64,000 nucleotides of DNA from Argentina anserina (Eukaryota; Streptophyta; Magnoliopsida; Rosales; Rosaceae), in the NCBI RefSeq assembly GCF_933775445.1, contig NC_065875.1:15327001-15391000 (forward strand). The letters run 5' to 3'. The notes beneath the pieces were generated by a model. That model saw nothing but the letters and a program-made list of their open reading frames with translations. It was not told the origin of the DNA and ran no database searches. Positions 48,156 through 59,329 of the stretch are shown one piece after another (position 1 is the first letter of the stretch; each line of letters begins with the position of its first letter). The position numbers were made by a program, and so were the translations under genes.

Positions 48156-48299
48156 AGAAACTGGGTAGTTGCGACTAGTTGGGGCAGAAGCTGCTTCTGC
48201 GAGCTTTGGGGGCAATTGGTTGGAAACTTCGGCAAATTTAGGGCACAAATGAAATGGGGCAATTTGGTTATGGGTTTATTGTTGATTGTGTTGTAATTT

Positions 48300-49600
48300 C
48301 TTGCGATTTTAGGGGCTTTTATTTGTTATTTTTGCCCCGGTGGTATGCTCAATTCCCGCGCAAGTCCCTTCGTTGAAAAGTGTTGTTACCACGCTACGAC
48401 TTAAGAACACACGAGGACCTTTTGGTACCAAACAAAAAGAGAGTAGGAGGACTTTCTTTTTGTGTAATAAGAATTTTCAACAAATCAGCTTTTACGATGA
48501 CCTTATATTTGATTGTTAATAAGACATATTTTTTTATTATATTTTTTTATCTCAACTATTTAGATTTTAAGTTTGTATAAGTAGATTATTTGTACAAATT
48601 TTCAGTTACTTTGGTAATGAATAAGGTATTAAAATAAATTAAATTAGTGAATTAACCAAAATTGTCAAACATGAACTGTTCAAATTTATAATGAGTATAT
48701 CACATTTATGAAGGTTTTAATGATTTTTAATTTGCACAAAAATTTATAAGGATGGTCTATTCATATAAACGGTCGAGATCTAAATCTAATATCGAAAAGT
48801 GGGTGAATCTCTTTGGTCCTCAACTAGTCCTCAAGGAAATGCTCATTTTTCAACAATGATTTTAGAACCCCTTCTATTTGCACCCCAAAATGGCCAAAGG
48901 TACTGATAAAGACAATATAAAATTTAAAATACATCGAAAATATATAATAAGTAAAGACTGTAAAGATAAGGAAAGTATTTTTATAAGTGCAAATAGAACG
49001 TCTCCTTGTCATATGGTGACTTAAACGTAAGATGGGTATTTGATAGGTGCATACGGTTTTAGCTGGTATGTACTTGTTTCGATTACCTCAAGTTTTAGCT
49101 AGTAGAATTTCTTATTTATATGTCAAATTGATTATTCTAATTCATATATTTGGTCAAATTACCCTCAATAACGTGAATGATTAATTAAGGTAATATGTGC
49201 CATACAAGTTTTTGAAGTCATACGTATGTATGCATCCTAGCTTTGTGAAATATATGGATCATCCAATCATGCATAGATATTTTTACCCCATCCAATCACC
49301 CGTGTATGAATTCCCACACTCATAGAAACTATTTGGTTGACTAATTTGACAGTGTCTCCACACACGCAAACTCGATCCATCTCCATTTATGTTCTTCTGA
49401 ATTCTAGTGACACTGTCATGTTCTATGTAGATATATTTAGTGGCAGAACCAGGAATGAAGAATTGGTAGGACTAGTTTGAGACATACAAAAATATTTGGT
49501 AGAAAACTAAATACCTAGATAATTTATAAAGAATTTGTTGAAATTAAAGAATAATAGTGAGGTAATGCATCTAATAATCCGTAATGCTCCAAGAAACTCT
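48300..49600. other. AT-rich intergenic DNA
   Basis: No ORF or RNA gene supported. A weak pair of inverted words (GAGGACCTTTTGG at 48412, TTTGGTCCTCAAC at 48811) might be the decayed ends of a 400-bp MITE, but the match is too short to call. Confidence 0.35.
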
Positions 49601-50216
49601 GAGTGTTCTCTCTTGTCTCCCTATTTTCCTTGGTGCACACCCTAGCTGTTGGCGGCAGTGAGGGAGGGGATTTTGGCAGCTGGGATTTAAGTGATGGTAG
49701 CCTCGGCTAATATCAGGTACAAAGATGGCTGATATCAACATCTAGGTTTTGCCTCGGTGTGGTGTTGTGCCGATTGCTGATTTGGTGGTGGTCAGTTTGG
49801 TGGCAAATCTGCTTTCGACGGTTGGTCTTGGCACCTTGGAAACTAGGCAGAAGGTATTACGACTGGATCTGGAGGGATAACGGTGGCGATTGGTGCTTCA
49901 AGATCGAGCTTTGGGCCTAGTTTACCTTTAGAGTTTTGCAACAAGAGTTAGTCGCAACTAACTCTTCTTTTTGGTCTAATGGCAAGGCATCAAATAAGTT
50001 AGTCTAGCTAACAGGTTCTAGTTCTATTTTGGGGCTTATTCTTATGGTCTTGACATAGAAATTTCTAGAATTTTATGATTGTAGGTTCTAAGATTGTGCT
50101 AGTTTTGCATATTTCGATTACCCGCGAGGGTGTCCCAAATTTTTGAATATGATTCCGTGGGTTGGTCATAGTTACAGGATTTTAACAGTTTTCACCCAAA
50201 GTCAGCAAATAAGAGG

Positions 50217-50745
50217 TTGTGTCCTTTGATGAAGTGGGAATTCCCTCCAAGGGGAAGAATGAAAATAAACATTGACATGGCTTTTATTAATGACAGTGGA
50301 CGTAGTGGTGTGGGGGTAGTGGTGGAGGATTTTAATGTTATGAGAATTGTTGCGTTTGCGAAGCCTTTTGTACATGCACACTCAGTTCTTAGTATGGAAA
50401 CAGAGGTGTGTAGAGCTGACTTACTCCTTAATATTCACCAAGGTTGATCTGACATTAAAATTGAAAGTGATTCAACCCTCTTGATTGTTGCCCTTGCTAG
50501 TTCAAAGGTGAATTAGGTGAGTCATATCCTAGATGACTATAAGCATTATTTTAAATTTATTGTGTTTGAGTCAGTTAGAATATACATATCTTTTGTGAAG
50601 CAAATAAAGATAGATTAGCTCACATTTCTTGTAAGTCTTATCCTGATAATGTTTAGTTAGAGAAGACTCTTACTATCATTCAAGATGTTATTTTACGAGG
50701 ATCTGTGTGGTGATGCTTATATAGCTCAAGGTTCAGGCTCTATGT
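50217..50745 (+). pseudogene. LINE RNase H (RVT_3-type) fragment
   Basis: The frame opens with WEFPPRGRMKINIDMAFI (the usual W.PP..G..K.N.D start of plant LINE-type RNase H). It continues SGVGVVVEDFN and SMETEVCRADLLLNIHQG, where the Glu of 'ETEV.A' is a catalytic-type residue, then a stop. After it DIKIESDSTLLIVALAS holds the next conserved Asp. Two in-frame stops (about 50444 and 50515) show decay. The stretch to 50745 ends near SMSPPF. The left flank (49600-50216) is broken GC-richer sequence that may be more of the same element. Confidence 0.65.
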
Positions 50746-50759
50746 CCCCTCCCTTTTGC

Positions 50760-51690
50760 AAAATTTTATTTTTCATTAAATAATTGGCTCCTAAAGTGGA
50801 GCATTATAAAGTAAATGGTATTGATAAAGATATTAAAGAAGAATATAAGAAAAAAATAAAGATATAATTGATTTTTGGCGGGGATATTTTAGTTAACTAA
50901 ATGTCTAATATTTGTCACGGCAACGTGATAACGGATTTCTTTTACGGTCAACTAACGAAATAGATAAAATTGTCAATGAAAAAGAGTAGAAAGATACACC
51001 GATTAAATTTGAAACCATAAGGACAAAATTGTTTTATACTTAAATATAAGATGTGACAAGTATTTAATCCTAATAATAAAAAAAGTGACAATATTTTTAG
51101 ATACGGTAATTTAAGGTTCTATAGAGATTATAAAATCATTGGAATTCTAATCTAATAAATTTAAATTTTATTAATGGAGAATTTCATTGTTTGGATCTAC
51201 ATTATATAGAACTTTTAATATAACAAAAATTAAGGTCATTTGGAAGGAAATGAAAAACTTTTATGCTGTGTATGGATGGGGTAATTTTATTTTAATGAAA
51301 ATCTTATTTTGATGGGAATTATATCTTCAATAATATAAAATTCTAAGAATTGAGAATTCTATTATTTAGATAATATTCCTAGAATTTTTAGATTTTCAAA
51401 TAATTAGAATTACATGATTAGAATATGGAAAAGATTAGGGGAAAAGAATGAATAAAATTATCTATTATCCTAATCATTATTTTATAAGTTCAAAAGATTA
51501 GGGGAATTTGAGACATTATAGCAAATCGCATTTAATTAGACTTATAGCATGATTATTTTAAAAAAGCCCTTATAGAACTTGTAATATGGGAACATAATTA
51601 TTACCTGGAAAGCTCACTCCAAAGGTGAAAATGAACTAGTATAAATTTTCAATTTCATTTTGAAAATGGATTAATCCTTTACAAAGGAAG
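50760..51690. other. AT-rich non-coding
   Basis: About 75% A+T with no ORF. There are several degenerate TTCTAGAATT-type words at 51340-51400. I see nothing else. Confidence 0.4.
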
Positions 51691-51820
51691 CTAGTGGAAC
51701 TTTTCCAGGAAAATTTGTTTGACATATTTATAACTTTGAGAAGCAAATACTGCCACGCTCTCTCTCTATGGTTTACTCTAGGGTTTGCGTTCGTTTTGCT
51801 TAGCACCTCTTCCAGCCACC

Positions 51821-53113
51821 ATGTCGGACAACCTCTCCTCCTGATTTGCAGCAGCTCTCGCCATCAAAGAGAAGGGAAATATTATTTTTGTTGGGGCATT
51901 CGAAGACACTGCAATTTCAAGACAACCATTTGTTGTCAGGCATTTTGTAGGTATGAAGAAGTCGCCACTTCCCAAGACGGTGATTGGAGCTCTTACCTTT
52001 GTTTAGGGCTATAAGAATTGTCTGCATATGAGGGCTCAAGGTGATCGCTATATTATGAAGTGCGCACGTGAAAAAGAATGCGACTATGTGGTTTTGAACG
52101 GGTCGTGGTTTTACAATCGTACCTTGTTCGTCACGGCCAAGTACGATGGTCTCACATATCTGACCTCTGTTTCTATCCTTGGATTTCCGGTGGCTATGGA
52201 AATCCTTGGGTTGCTGTCGGCATTGATGATTGAAGGAGCAGTGACTTTGGTTGGAGAATCTTTGGGTGTCTTCGAGGAAATAAATGAGAATGAGATCAAA
52301 AGAGGAGCTAGGGCTCGGGTTAGGCTTTTCCACCGGTTGTCTCAACCTATTTGGCAGGCCTTCCCGCCGATGAGGTTTGAGTTTGGGTCGGCTAAGGTTC
52401 CGGCCATGTTTACATGTCGCTACAAGCGCACGTCAGAGTTTTGTAGAGTTTGTGGGTTGATGGAGCATAATGGGCATTGTGCAGGGCCGCCGGATGTCTC
52501 AGAGGCAAGGGTGGTTGGTCTACCGGCGGGATCATAGTCGAGTTTGACTATGGTACAGCCATTTCAAAACCCTAAACCTTTTGGGCTATGTTTTAGGCTG
52601 CATCGGGATGGGCTCATCTGAAGCCTCTTCTTCGCCAGAGGCCACGCCAGCGGTGTCGCAACTCACCTTCTCAATTCCAGGCTTCACAGCGGCCGAGTGG
52701 GCGACCCGATTCAGGTTGGGGACTACTACGGTGCCTCCTCCTCCTTCTCATCCACCGTCTTTGACAACAATTATGGAGGTTCCTGCTGCCTCTGCTATTA
52801 TGATTGGAGCAAAACATGCAGCGGAAATGGAGGTCAATGTGGTGTTAAAGAGGTACCGATCAGCGGTGGTTCGGTCAACGGAGGAGGTAGTGATGGATCT
52901 ACCATTTATGGTGGAGTTGACCTTGCCGCATCAAGATGGGCTGTTGGCCATTTCCCCATGCAAGAAGTGCAAACCGGGTTGCCTAAAAAGCTCGACGAAC
53001 GAGCCCAAGATGGTGGGAGCGGCAACTGTGAATACTGGGTTGCAAAGTGTCACAACTCGAATCAGATTAAATCTGGAAACCACTGTAAAGCATTTTCTTT
53101 TCAAGACCCATAA
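51821..53113 (+). pseudogene. LINE ORF1 remnant (DUF4283 and CCHC-type zinc knuckle)
   Basis: From the ATG at 51821 one frame runs to 52537 with two stops (TGA 51842, TAG near 52003). It contains FVVRHFVGMKKSPLPKTVIG, CDYVVLNGSWFYNRTLFV (the 'W.F....L' part of DUF4283), LGFPVAMEILGLLSALMIEG and RARVRLFHRLSQPIW. The zinc knuckle is CRVCGLMEHNGHC. This is the nucleic-acid-binding ORF1 of plant LINEs. After 52537 the frame changes to a Ser/Pro-rich tail (to about 53113). No RT follows, so the element is 3'-truncated or broken. Confidence 0.7.
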
Positions 53114-53119
53114 ATTTGC

Positions 53120-56040
53120 TCTTTAGTTCAAGAGTAATTGAATTCTATAGTTTCAGGAAACTGAAAAGGATAATCGAGTTTAATGGCAAATGAGTTGGAA
53201 CAAAAAGGAAAATAACGATTACTATATAATTATAGCAGTTGAATGTAGTTGTGGTGAGCCAAAGGAAGTGAAAAACTAAAACCATAGCAAAGGTAGGACA
53301 ACTTGTAGTTGGCTCAGGTAATCAAAACTAAGAGATAGGTATGCTAAAATCAGTTTGAAGAAAGAACACAAATTCCTTCAATATGTACAAGCATGCGGGT
53401 ACAGTTCCCTTACAAAAATTTCACCACTTGGATAGCAAGCAACATGTCAACCCCAGACATTTAACCTTTAACTTTACATTAGTACACTGTACACAACAAA
53501 ATTTGCTCTACTGACCAAAATATGTACTGAGCAACAATTAATCATGGTAGCAACACATACTCAATACAATCATTCAAAACAGTAGCAGCATATAGTCCAC
53601 AAGCAAGACTTGACCACCGATTTACGATAACTCAGGAATATCAGAATCAGAACCACACTTCTTTCCTGAAAACAAATAAAAACGCAGGGAAGTGAGGTAT
53701 TGCTCAGTAGGGTAAGTTAAAACAATGATTCTAAGCCAGTTTACACTTGAAATGCGTAAGAAGGTAAGTATACTTTTCAAATACTTTCTTTAAATGAAAA
53801 TAAGATCCAACTGTAGATGTAAGAGAAACAAAGATGCCCAAGATAAGATATCAGAAATAGCTACAGTAAGTAATGAAGTTGGCCAAACCAACAAACAACT
53901 GAACATGATAGGAAGTGAACGTAAACTGATCATTCGATAAATGACCAAATGTGAAAGTAAGGTGATGCTCATAATAAATCTAGTAGAACTAATAGAGATA
54001 TGGAAGTCTCTTCGATTTATTTTCAAAAAAACTGAAACCATTATATATTTTGCAACTTGCAACAACAGCTTAAGAATTGAGGGGAAATCCTTGAAACCCC
54101 TTCATTTTCCGGTTAGAACCCTAGCTCGCATTATGGCCACCGAGCGCACCCCGTACAAGCGGATCCTGATCAGGTTTTGAGTCTTTCACCCTAAGGAGAC
54201 ACAATCCCTTCTTAAACTATACCCCGGGTCTAACCAAATACAACAAATAAAGCCATTCAAAATCAATATGAGAAACCCTTGGTTTCTCCAAATCAAATCA
54301 ATCAAGGATTTTCAATAAGTTGGAATGTCCTCTCTCATAATAAGATAAAATTCTACTGAGGCAGCGTTTTAGTAATAAACATATTTTTGTCTGGAAACAT
54401 GACTTTAACTCAAGTACATCATTGAAAAATATATCCATTGAAATCTCAAACAGTGCTTAAGTAGCATAGAAATATACATCTGCCTTTGACGAGGAACATT
54501 TAGACGCAATAGAACAAATAAGCTTGATATTACAATATATTCAAACCAGTTTGTCCAAAAGGAAACAGAACATTGTGGAGTAAAGAAGAACTTATAGTCT
54601 TGGTCTTTAGTAAAGATAGAGAAAATCATTAACAAGAAGATCTCTCAGGGAATTCAGAAAATAGATTCTAATTAAACCTCAAGGCCAAAACTAAAGATAT
54701 AACATTATTTGGACTGATCAATAAGCAACTGAAGGAGAAGTAAACGTCATCACTAAGAAGTTATTGGCCGGAAAGAGTACTTAATAGGAAGGGAAAAATA
54801 AAGAAGAAGAAGAAGAAGAAGAAGAACATGATCTCTTCACCGAACAGAACTTGAGATAATCGTATAATATTTTTGGCCATACTTTATTTGTAAAGAACAA
54901 ACATTAGTATATTATTTACTAAGTTTCAGCAAAAGTTAAATCTAATTGAAGGTAGTGGATCATGAATACAAATGTAGGAAAGGGAGAAATTTACTACTTT
55001 ATTAAGGTATATAATTAACAAGAAATTCTTTCATCCAAATGAAACGAATCAGAACAATGACTTGTTTAAGAGGAAATGCTTGTTGAGAGGTTGAGTCCAA
55101 GAACAAGGGAATTATACGAAAGAAAACAAACAAAGTTTACTGCACATGCTTTAATAGAAGAGAACCACAATTAAATAATGATATTGAAACTTGTTTCAAG
55201 TAATTCCAGTGATTTACATATTCCATAGCATGACCAAAGACTATAATGAAACAATAAGATGATCATTGTTTCAATAAAATTCAGATCACCAGGATGTCAA
55301 CTTAAGCATAAATATCACAGAAAAATATGATCAAAACTCAAACCCAATAGTTAAATATATAATGGCAAATGAGATTCAAAGAGAGATAGCTATTAATCAT
55401 ACCCAAATATGGGCAACGGCTTAGAATCAATTTTCAAAGAAGAATTCAGTCTTTCCCTACCTCAATCTTTAGATAATAGCAGTCAAACAAAGCAACAGAG
55501 AGAAGTTGAGCAACACACAAAACACACACCCACTTTAATCCATCACAACCCAACACCTGGTATAGAAATTTAAGATACAAATCTCATTGTAATGAATGGG
55601 GTAATAGTTTAATCAAGGAATATAATTTAGATGATCAAGAAATTCACTTACAAGTAGAGATTTGTCTAGGTTGTTAGAGAATCAAAGTTCTCTTCGAATA
55701 GAATTTGTGCAGGTTATCAATAGTTCCTGCTCAAATGAAGCTTCGGACAAGTGAAAAGATACTAGCGTTTAGGAAAACAAAGAGATAAAGGGAAATGCTT
55801 TATGAGGATATTTGAGAAAGGGACACGTGAACAAGGATGAGTAAGCAACCTGGACTCAATGAAAGAGGGGTTGGATGCTTGTAATTCAACCTCACAAGAA
55901 AATATAAACCATATATTTGATGATGTTCAATAACTCCAACAATACAATAGACCCACACAATATAATAAAGACCAAAATTTATTTTTCGATAAAGAAAATT
56001 ATTAAAACGATACTAAAGAGTACAAAAACAAGTTCCTAAT
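53120..56040. other. AT-rich region with isolated exon-like scraps
   Basis: No long ORF. A possible last exon on the minus strand (53665-53622) has acceptor TTGTTTTCAG, then KKCGSDSDIPELS and a stop. A possible first exon on the plus strand (54133-54173) has an AACCCTAGCTCGC-type leader, then MATERTPYKRILI before AG|GTTTTG. Neither has visible partners. A (GAA)n microsatellite lies at 54804-54831. A multi-exon minus-strand gene with very small exons, or a non-coding transcript, cannot be excluded. Confidence 0.35.
54804..54831. repeat. (GAA)n microsatellite
   Basis: An uninterrupted run of about nine AGA/GAA units. Likely length-polymorphic. Confidence 0.85.
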
Positions 56041-56059
56041 ATATACTCAAGACTTTGTC

Positions 56060-56432
56060 ATCACACATAGGGCTCTGAAAAAGAAGTATGAGCCCAAAAA
56101 GAAAGGCGGACTAAGGAAAAAGCTGTATATGATGGAATTGGGATAACCCATTGTTGAGCCTGCTACCGAGCCTAAGGTGGTGGTGGAGGATGTGGATTCT
56201 GATGAGGACACCCAGGATGGGGATGCTCCTTGATTGGTTTTTCCAGGTTCAATGAATAAGTTAGCTTCTGCTATCAAGTATTAGTTACTTATGGGCATTT
56301 TCTCAGAGATTCAACATAAAGATGGTTAGAACTCTAGGGTTCTGCACATTTCAAATTATATCATCGCCCGCGAAGGCAGAATGTGTTCATGTTGTTTCGT
56401 ACATTTTCTATGATTAATATATGACCTTGCGT
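56060..56432 (+). pseudogene. LINE-like tail with dispersed 3' repeat
   Basis: In one plus frame: THRALKKKYEPKKKGGLRKK, a stop, then EPKVVVEDVDSDEDTQDGD and a stop. This is a basic-then-acidic C-terminus of unknown origin. After it, 56330-56432 is a repeat (TTCATGTTGTTTCGTACATT, then ATTAATATATGACCTT) with a second copy in opposite orientation at about 63540-63640. The basic/acidic scrap and the repeat may belong to one retroelement or to two. Confidence 0.35.
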
Positions 56433-59194
56433 CGATTCCCAAATAAAAACAAACTTTTTCAGAAAAAAATATTATCATTTAATAACAATAATAAAAGAAA
56501 AAACACCATTATATTTGGCATTATCATATGAGTTCCAACTTTTCAATCACGTTAATTGTTTTTTTGTCTGATTGGACTCTTTTTCATTTTTGATCATCTA
56601 CCTAGAAGATTCTTCTTCAATTATACGTAGAGATTCTCTAGTTTTTACTCCCAAAAATCACAAAAGAGAAATTAAAATGACTTTTATCTAGCTTTTTTTC
56701 TTTTTTTCTTTGATATATATGTACACACCTACATTGCTACACGCGATGGGTGTATGATTTTTCTTTTTCCAAAAATGTAGAAGATAGGTTTTCATCTTGA
56801 GTGTATGCCTTCCTGAGTATTGGGTTTGAACGTTAATTGATGTGTTCGACGACATGTTAGAAAACCAAAAGGTGACATACTCTATATTCATTCGTCAATT
56901 GAAATATACTCCTTCCCATACCTCATTCAATGCTTCAACCATATCAAGATTGTCAAATCTCATCTTATCCAATGGATATATCACAGATCCAAATTGGTTT
57001 ATATCCTCCCTCTTAAGCAATTTATGGTTTGCACTTTTTCAAGAATTGTTATTTAAGTTAGTGAAATTGTGGTATTGCTATGCACTACCACAAATCACTG
57101 AGGTTCTCGTATTTAAAGAGCGAAATAATGGATACCTTATGAGATCCTCTATACCAATCCTATAATATCAAATATAATTACTAAGAAATATATAAGAAAA
57201 CTTATATGTGTTAATTATTCATGGAAAATTTAATTGATTGTATAACAAAGAAAACTCACCAATTCTTGAGCAAAATCGCTTTAGATATGAGATCATTTAT
57301 GAAGTAGTTGTTCATCTTCCATCTGATTTGGCTAGACAAAAGAAACAACTGCTCGATTCTCAAATAAAAACAAACTTTTTCATAAAAAATATTATCATTT
57401 AATAACAATAATAAAAGAACAAACACCATTATATTTGGCATTATCATATGAGTTCCAACTTTTCAATCACATTAATCTTTTTTTTTGTCTGATTGGACTC
57501 TTTTTCATTCTTGATCATCTACCTAGAAGATTCTTCTTCAATTATACGTAGAGATTCTCTAGTTTTTGCTCCCAAAAATCACAAAAGAAAATTAAAATGA
57601 CTTTTATCTAGCTTTTTTTCTTTTTTTCTTTGATATATATGTACACACCTACATTGCTACACGCGATGGGTATATGATTTTTCTTTTTCCAAAAATGTAG
57701 AATATAGGTTTTCATCTTGAGTGTATGTCTTCCTGAGTATTGGGTTTGAACGTTAATTGATGTGTTCGACGACATGTTAGAAAACCAAAAAGTGACACAC
57801 TCTATATTCATTCGTCAATTTAAATATACTCCTTCCCAGACCTCATTCAACGCTTCAACCATATCAAAATTGTCAAATCTCATCTTATCCAATGGATATA
57901 TCACAGATCCAAATCGGTTTATATCCTCCCTCTTAAGCAATTTCTGGTTTGCACTTTTTCAAGAATTGTTGTTTAGGTTAGTGAAATTGTGGTATTGCTA
58001 GGCACTACCACAAATTACTGAGGTTCTCGTATTTAAGGAACGAAATAATTGATACATTATGAGATCCTCTATACTAATCCTATAATATCAAATATAATTA
58101 CTAAGAAAAATATAAGAAAACTTATATGTGTTAATTATTCATGGAAAATTTAATTGATTGTATAACAAAGAAAACTCACCAATTCTTGAGCAAAGTCGCT
58201 TTAGATATGAGATCATTTATGAAGTAGTTGCTCTTATTTCATCTGATTTGGCTAGACAAATAAAACAACAGCTCGATTCTCAAATAAAAACAAACTTTTT
58301 CAGAAAAAATATTATCATTTAATAACAATAATAAAAGAAAAAACACCATTATATTTGGTATTATCATATGAGTTCTAACTTTTCAATCACGTTAATCTTT
58401 TTTTTTTGTCTGATTGGACTCTTTTTCATTCTTGATCATCTACCTAGAAGATTCTTCTTCAATTATACGTAGAGATTCTCTAGTTTTTACTCCCAAAAAT
58501 CAAAAAAGAGAAATTAAAATGACTTTTATCTAGCTTTTTTTCTTCTTTTTTTCTTTGATATATATGTACACACCTACATTGCTACACGCGATGGGTGTAT
58601 GATTTTTTTTTTCAAAAATGTAGAAGATATGTTTTCATCTTGAGTGTATGCCTTCCTGAGTATTGGGTTTGAACGTTAATTGATGTGTTCGACGACATGT
58701 TAGAAAACCAAAAGGTGACATATTCTATATTCATTCGTCAATTGAAATATACTCCTTCCCAGACCTCATTCAATGCTTCAACCATATCAAGATTGTCAAA
58801 TCTCATCTTATCCAATGGATATATCACAGATCCAAATCGGTTTATATCCTCCATCTTAAGCAATTTCTAGTTTGCACTTTTTCAAGAATTGTTGTTTAGA
58901 TTAGTGAAATTGTGGTATTGCTAGGCACTACCACAAATCACTGAGGTTCTCGTATTTAAGGATTGAAATAATGGATACCTTATGAGATCCTCTATACCAA
59001 TCCTATAATATCAAATATAATTACTAAGAAAAATATAAGAAAACTTATGTGTTAATTATTCATGGAAAATTTAATTGATTGTATAACAAAGAAAACTCAC
59101 CAATTCTTGAGCAAAGTCGCTTTAGATATGAGATCATTTATGAAATAGTTGCTCATCTTCCATCTGATTTGGCTAGACAAAGGAAACAACTGCT
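56433..59194 (+). repeat. Triple tandem array of a 920-bp unit
   Basis: Units: 56433-57353 (921 bp), 57354-58273 (920 bp) and 58274-59194 (921 bp). CGATTC(C/T)CAAATAAAAAC starts each and CAACTGCT ends each. Identity looks higher than 95% by eye; differences are mainly single bases and T-run lengths. Each unit carries a plus-strand ORF starting MFDDMLENQKVT (56842, 57762 and 58685) and, near its end, the reading RYEIIYE.VVHLPSDLARQ. After unit 3 that second reading continues into unique sequence. This shows that units 1 and 2 were made by duplication of a segment ending inside it. Confidence 0.9.
56842..57165 (+). CDS. Exon-like ORF of unit 1, unknown protein
   Basis: 107 codons, MFDDMLENQKVTYSIFIRQL, then SRLSNLILSNGYITDPNWF and FALFQELLFKLVKLWYCY. 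It is hydrophobic with regular Leu spacing. Copies at 57762-58001 and 58685-58870 are shortened by stops (TAG after KLWYC; TAG after SNF). The family is not recognised. The unit-1 copy is the longest. Conservation is not evidence of selection here because the whole array is young. It may be an exon of a gene whose other part is the ORF at 59079-59315. Confidence 0.3.
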   Translation: MFDDMLENQKVTYSIFIRQLKYTPSHTSFNASTISRLSNLILSNGYITDPNWFISSLLSNLWFALFQELLFKLVKLWYCYALPQITEVLVFKERNNGYLMRSSIPIL

Positions 59195-59315
59195 TGAGCT
59201 GGTCCATAATGCTGTTAATCAACTATTTTTTATCAGTGCATGCCATCAAATCATCACTCATATCGAAGAATTGAAGATTGTTGGACATGCTTGTGTTGAT
59301 GAAGTTGTTCTTTAA
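59079..59315 (+). CDS. Exon-like ORF running out of unit 3, unknown protein
   Basis: Reading RFRYEIIYEIVAHLPSDLAR, then RKQLLELVHNAVNQLFFISA and THIEELKIVGHACVDEVVL, then TAA at 59313. It is helix-rich with charged heptads. The first part is present in all three units. The last 40 codons occur only once, to the right of the array, so this is the parental 3' end of the duplicated gene segment. An acceptor-like sequence precedes it (ATTGATTGTATAACAAAG, poor). No family recognised. Confidence 0.35.
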   Translation: MYNKENSPILEQSRFRYEIIYEIVAHLPSDLARQRKQLLELVHNAVNQLFFISACHQIITHIEELKIVGHACVDEVVL

Positions 59316-59329
59316 GCGAAAAAAAGCCG

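Noticed and set aside
48412..48830. Possible MITE between GAGGACC and GGTCCTC words
   Set aside because: The inverted match is about ten bases with mismatches and there is no target duplication.
52697..53113. Gly/Ser-rich 138-codon ORF
   Set aside because: It overlaps another ORF in the LINE ORF1 tail. Neither frame is convincing, so I did not call it as a separate gene.
54133..54174. Resemblance of TPYKRILI to the start of UMP kinases (PYKR.L.K.SGE)
   Set aside because: Only about six residues match and the SGE motif is missing. Too short to assign.
57608..57811. Minus-strand ORFs (67 codons) repeated in the tandem array
   Set aside because: They end in a Lys run from a T-rich tract and are antisense to the plus-strand ORFs. 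Repetition follows from the array, not from selection.
56433..59194. CRISPR-like or satellite interpretation of the 920-bp repeats
   Set aside because: Unit length, number and the missing spacer pattern do not fit CRISPR. Three units with a gene-derived edge fit segmental tandem duplication better than a satellite.
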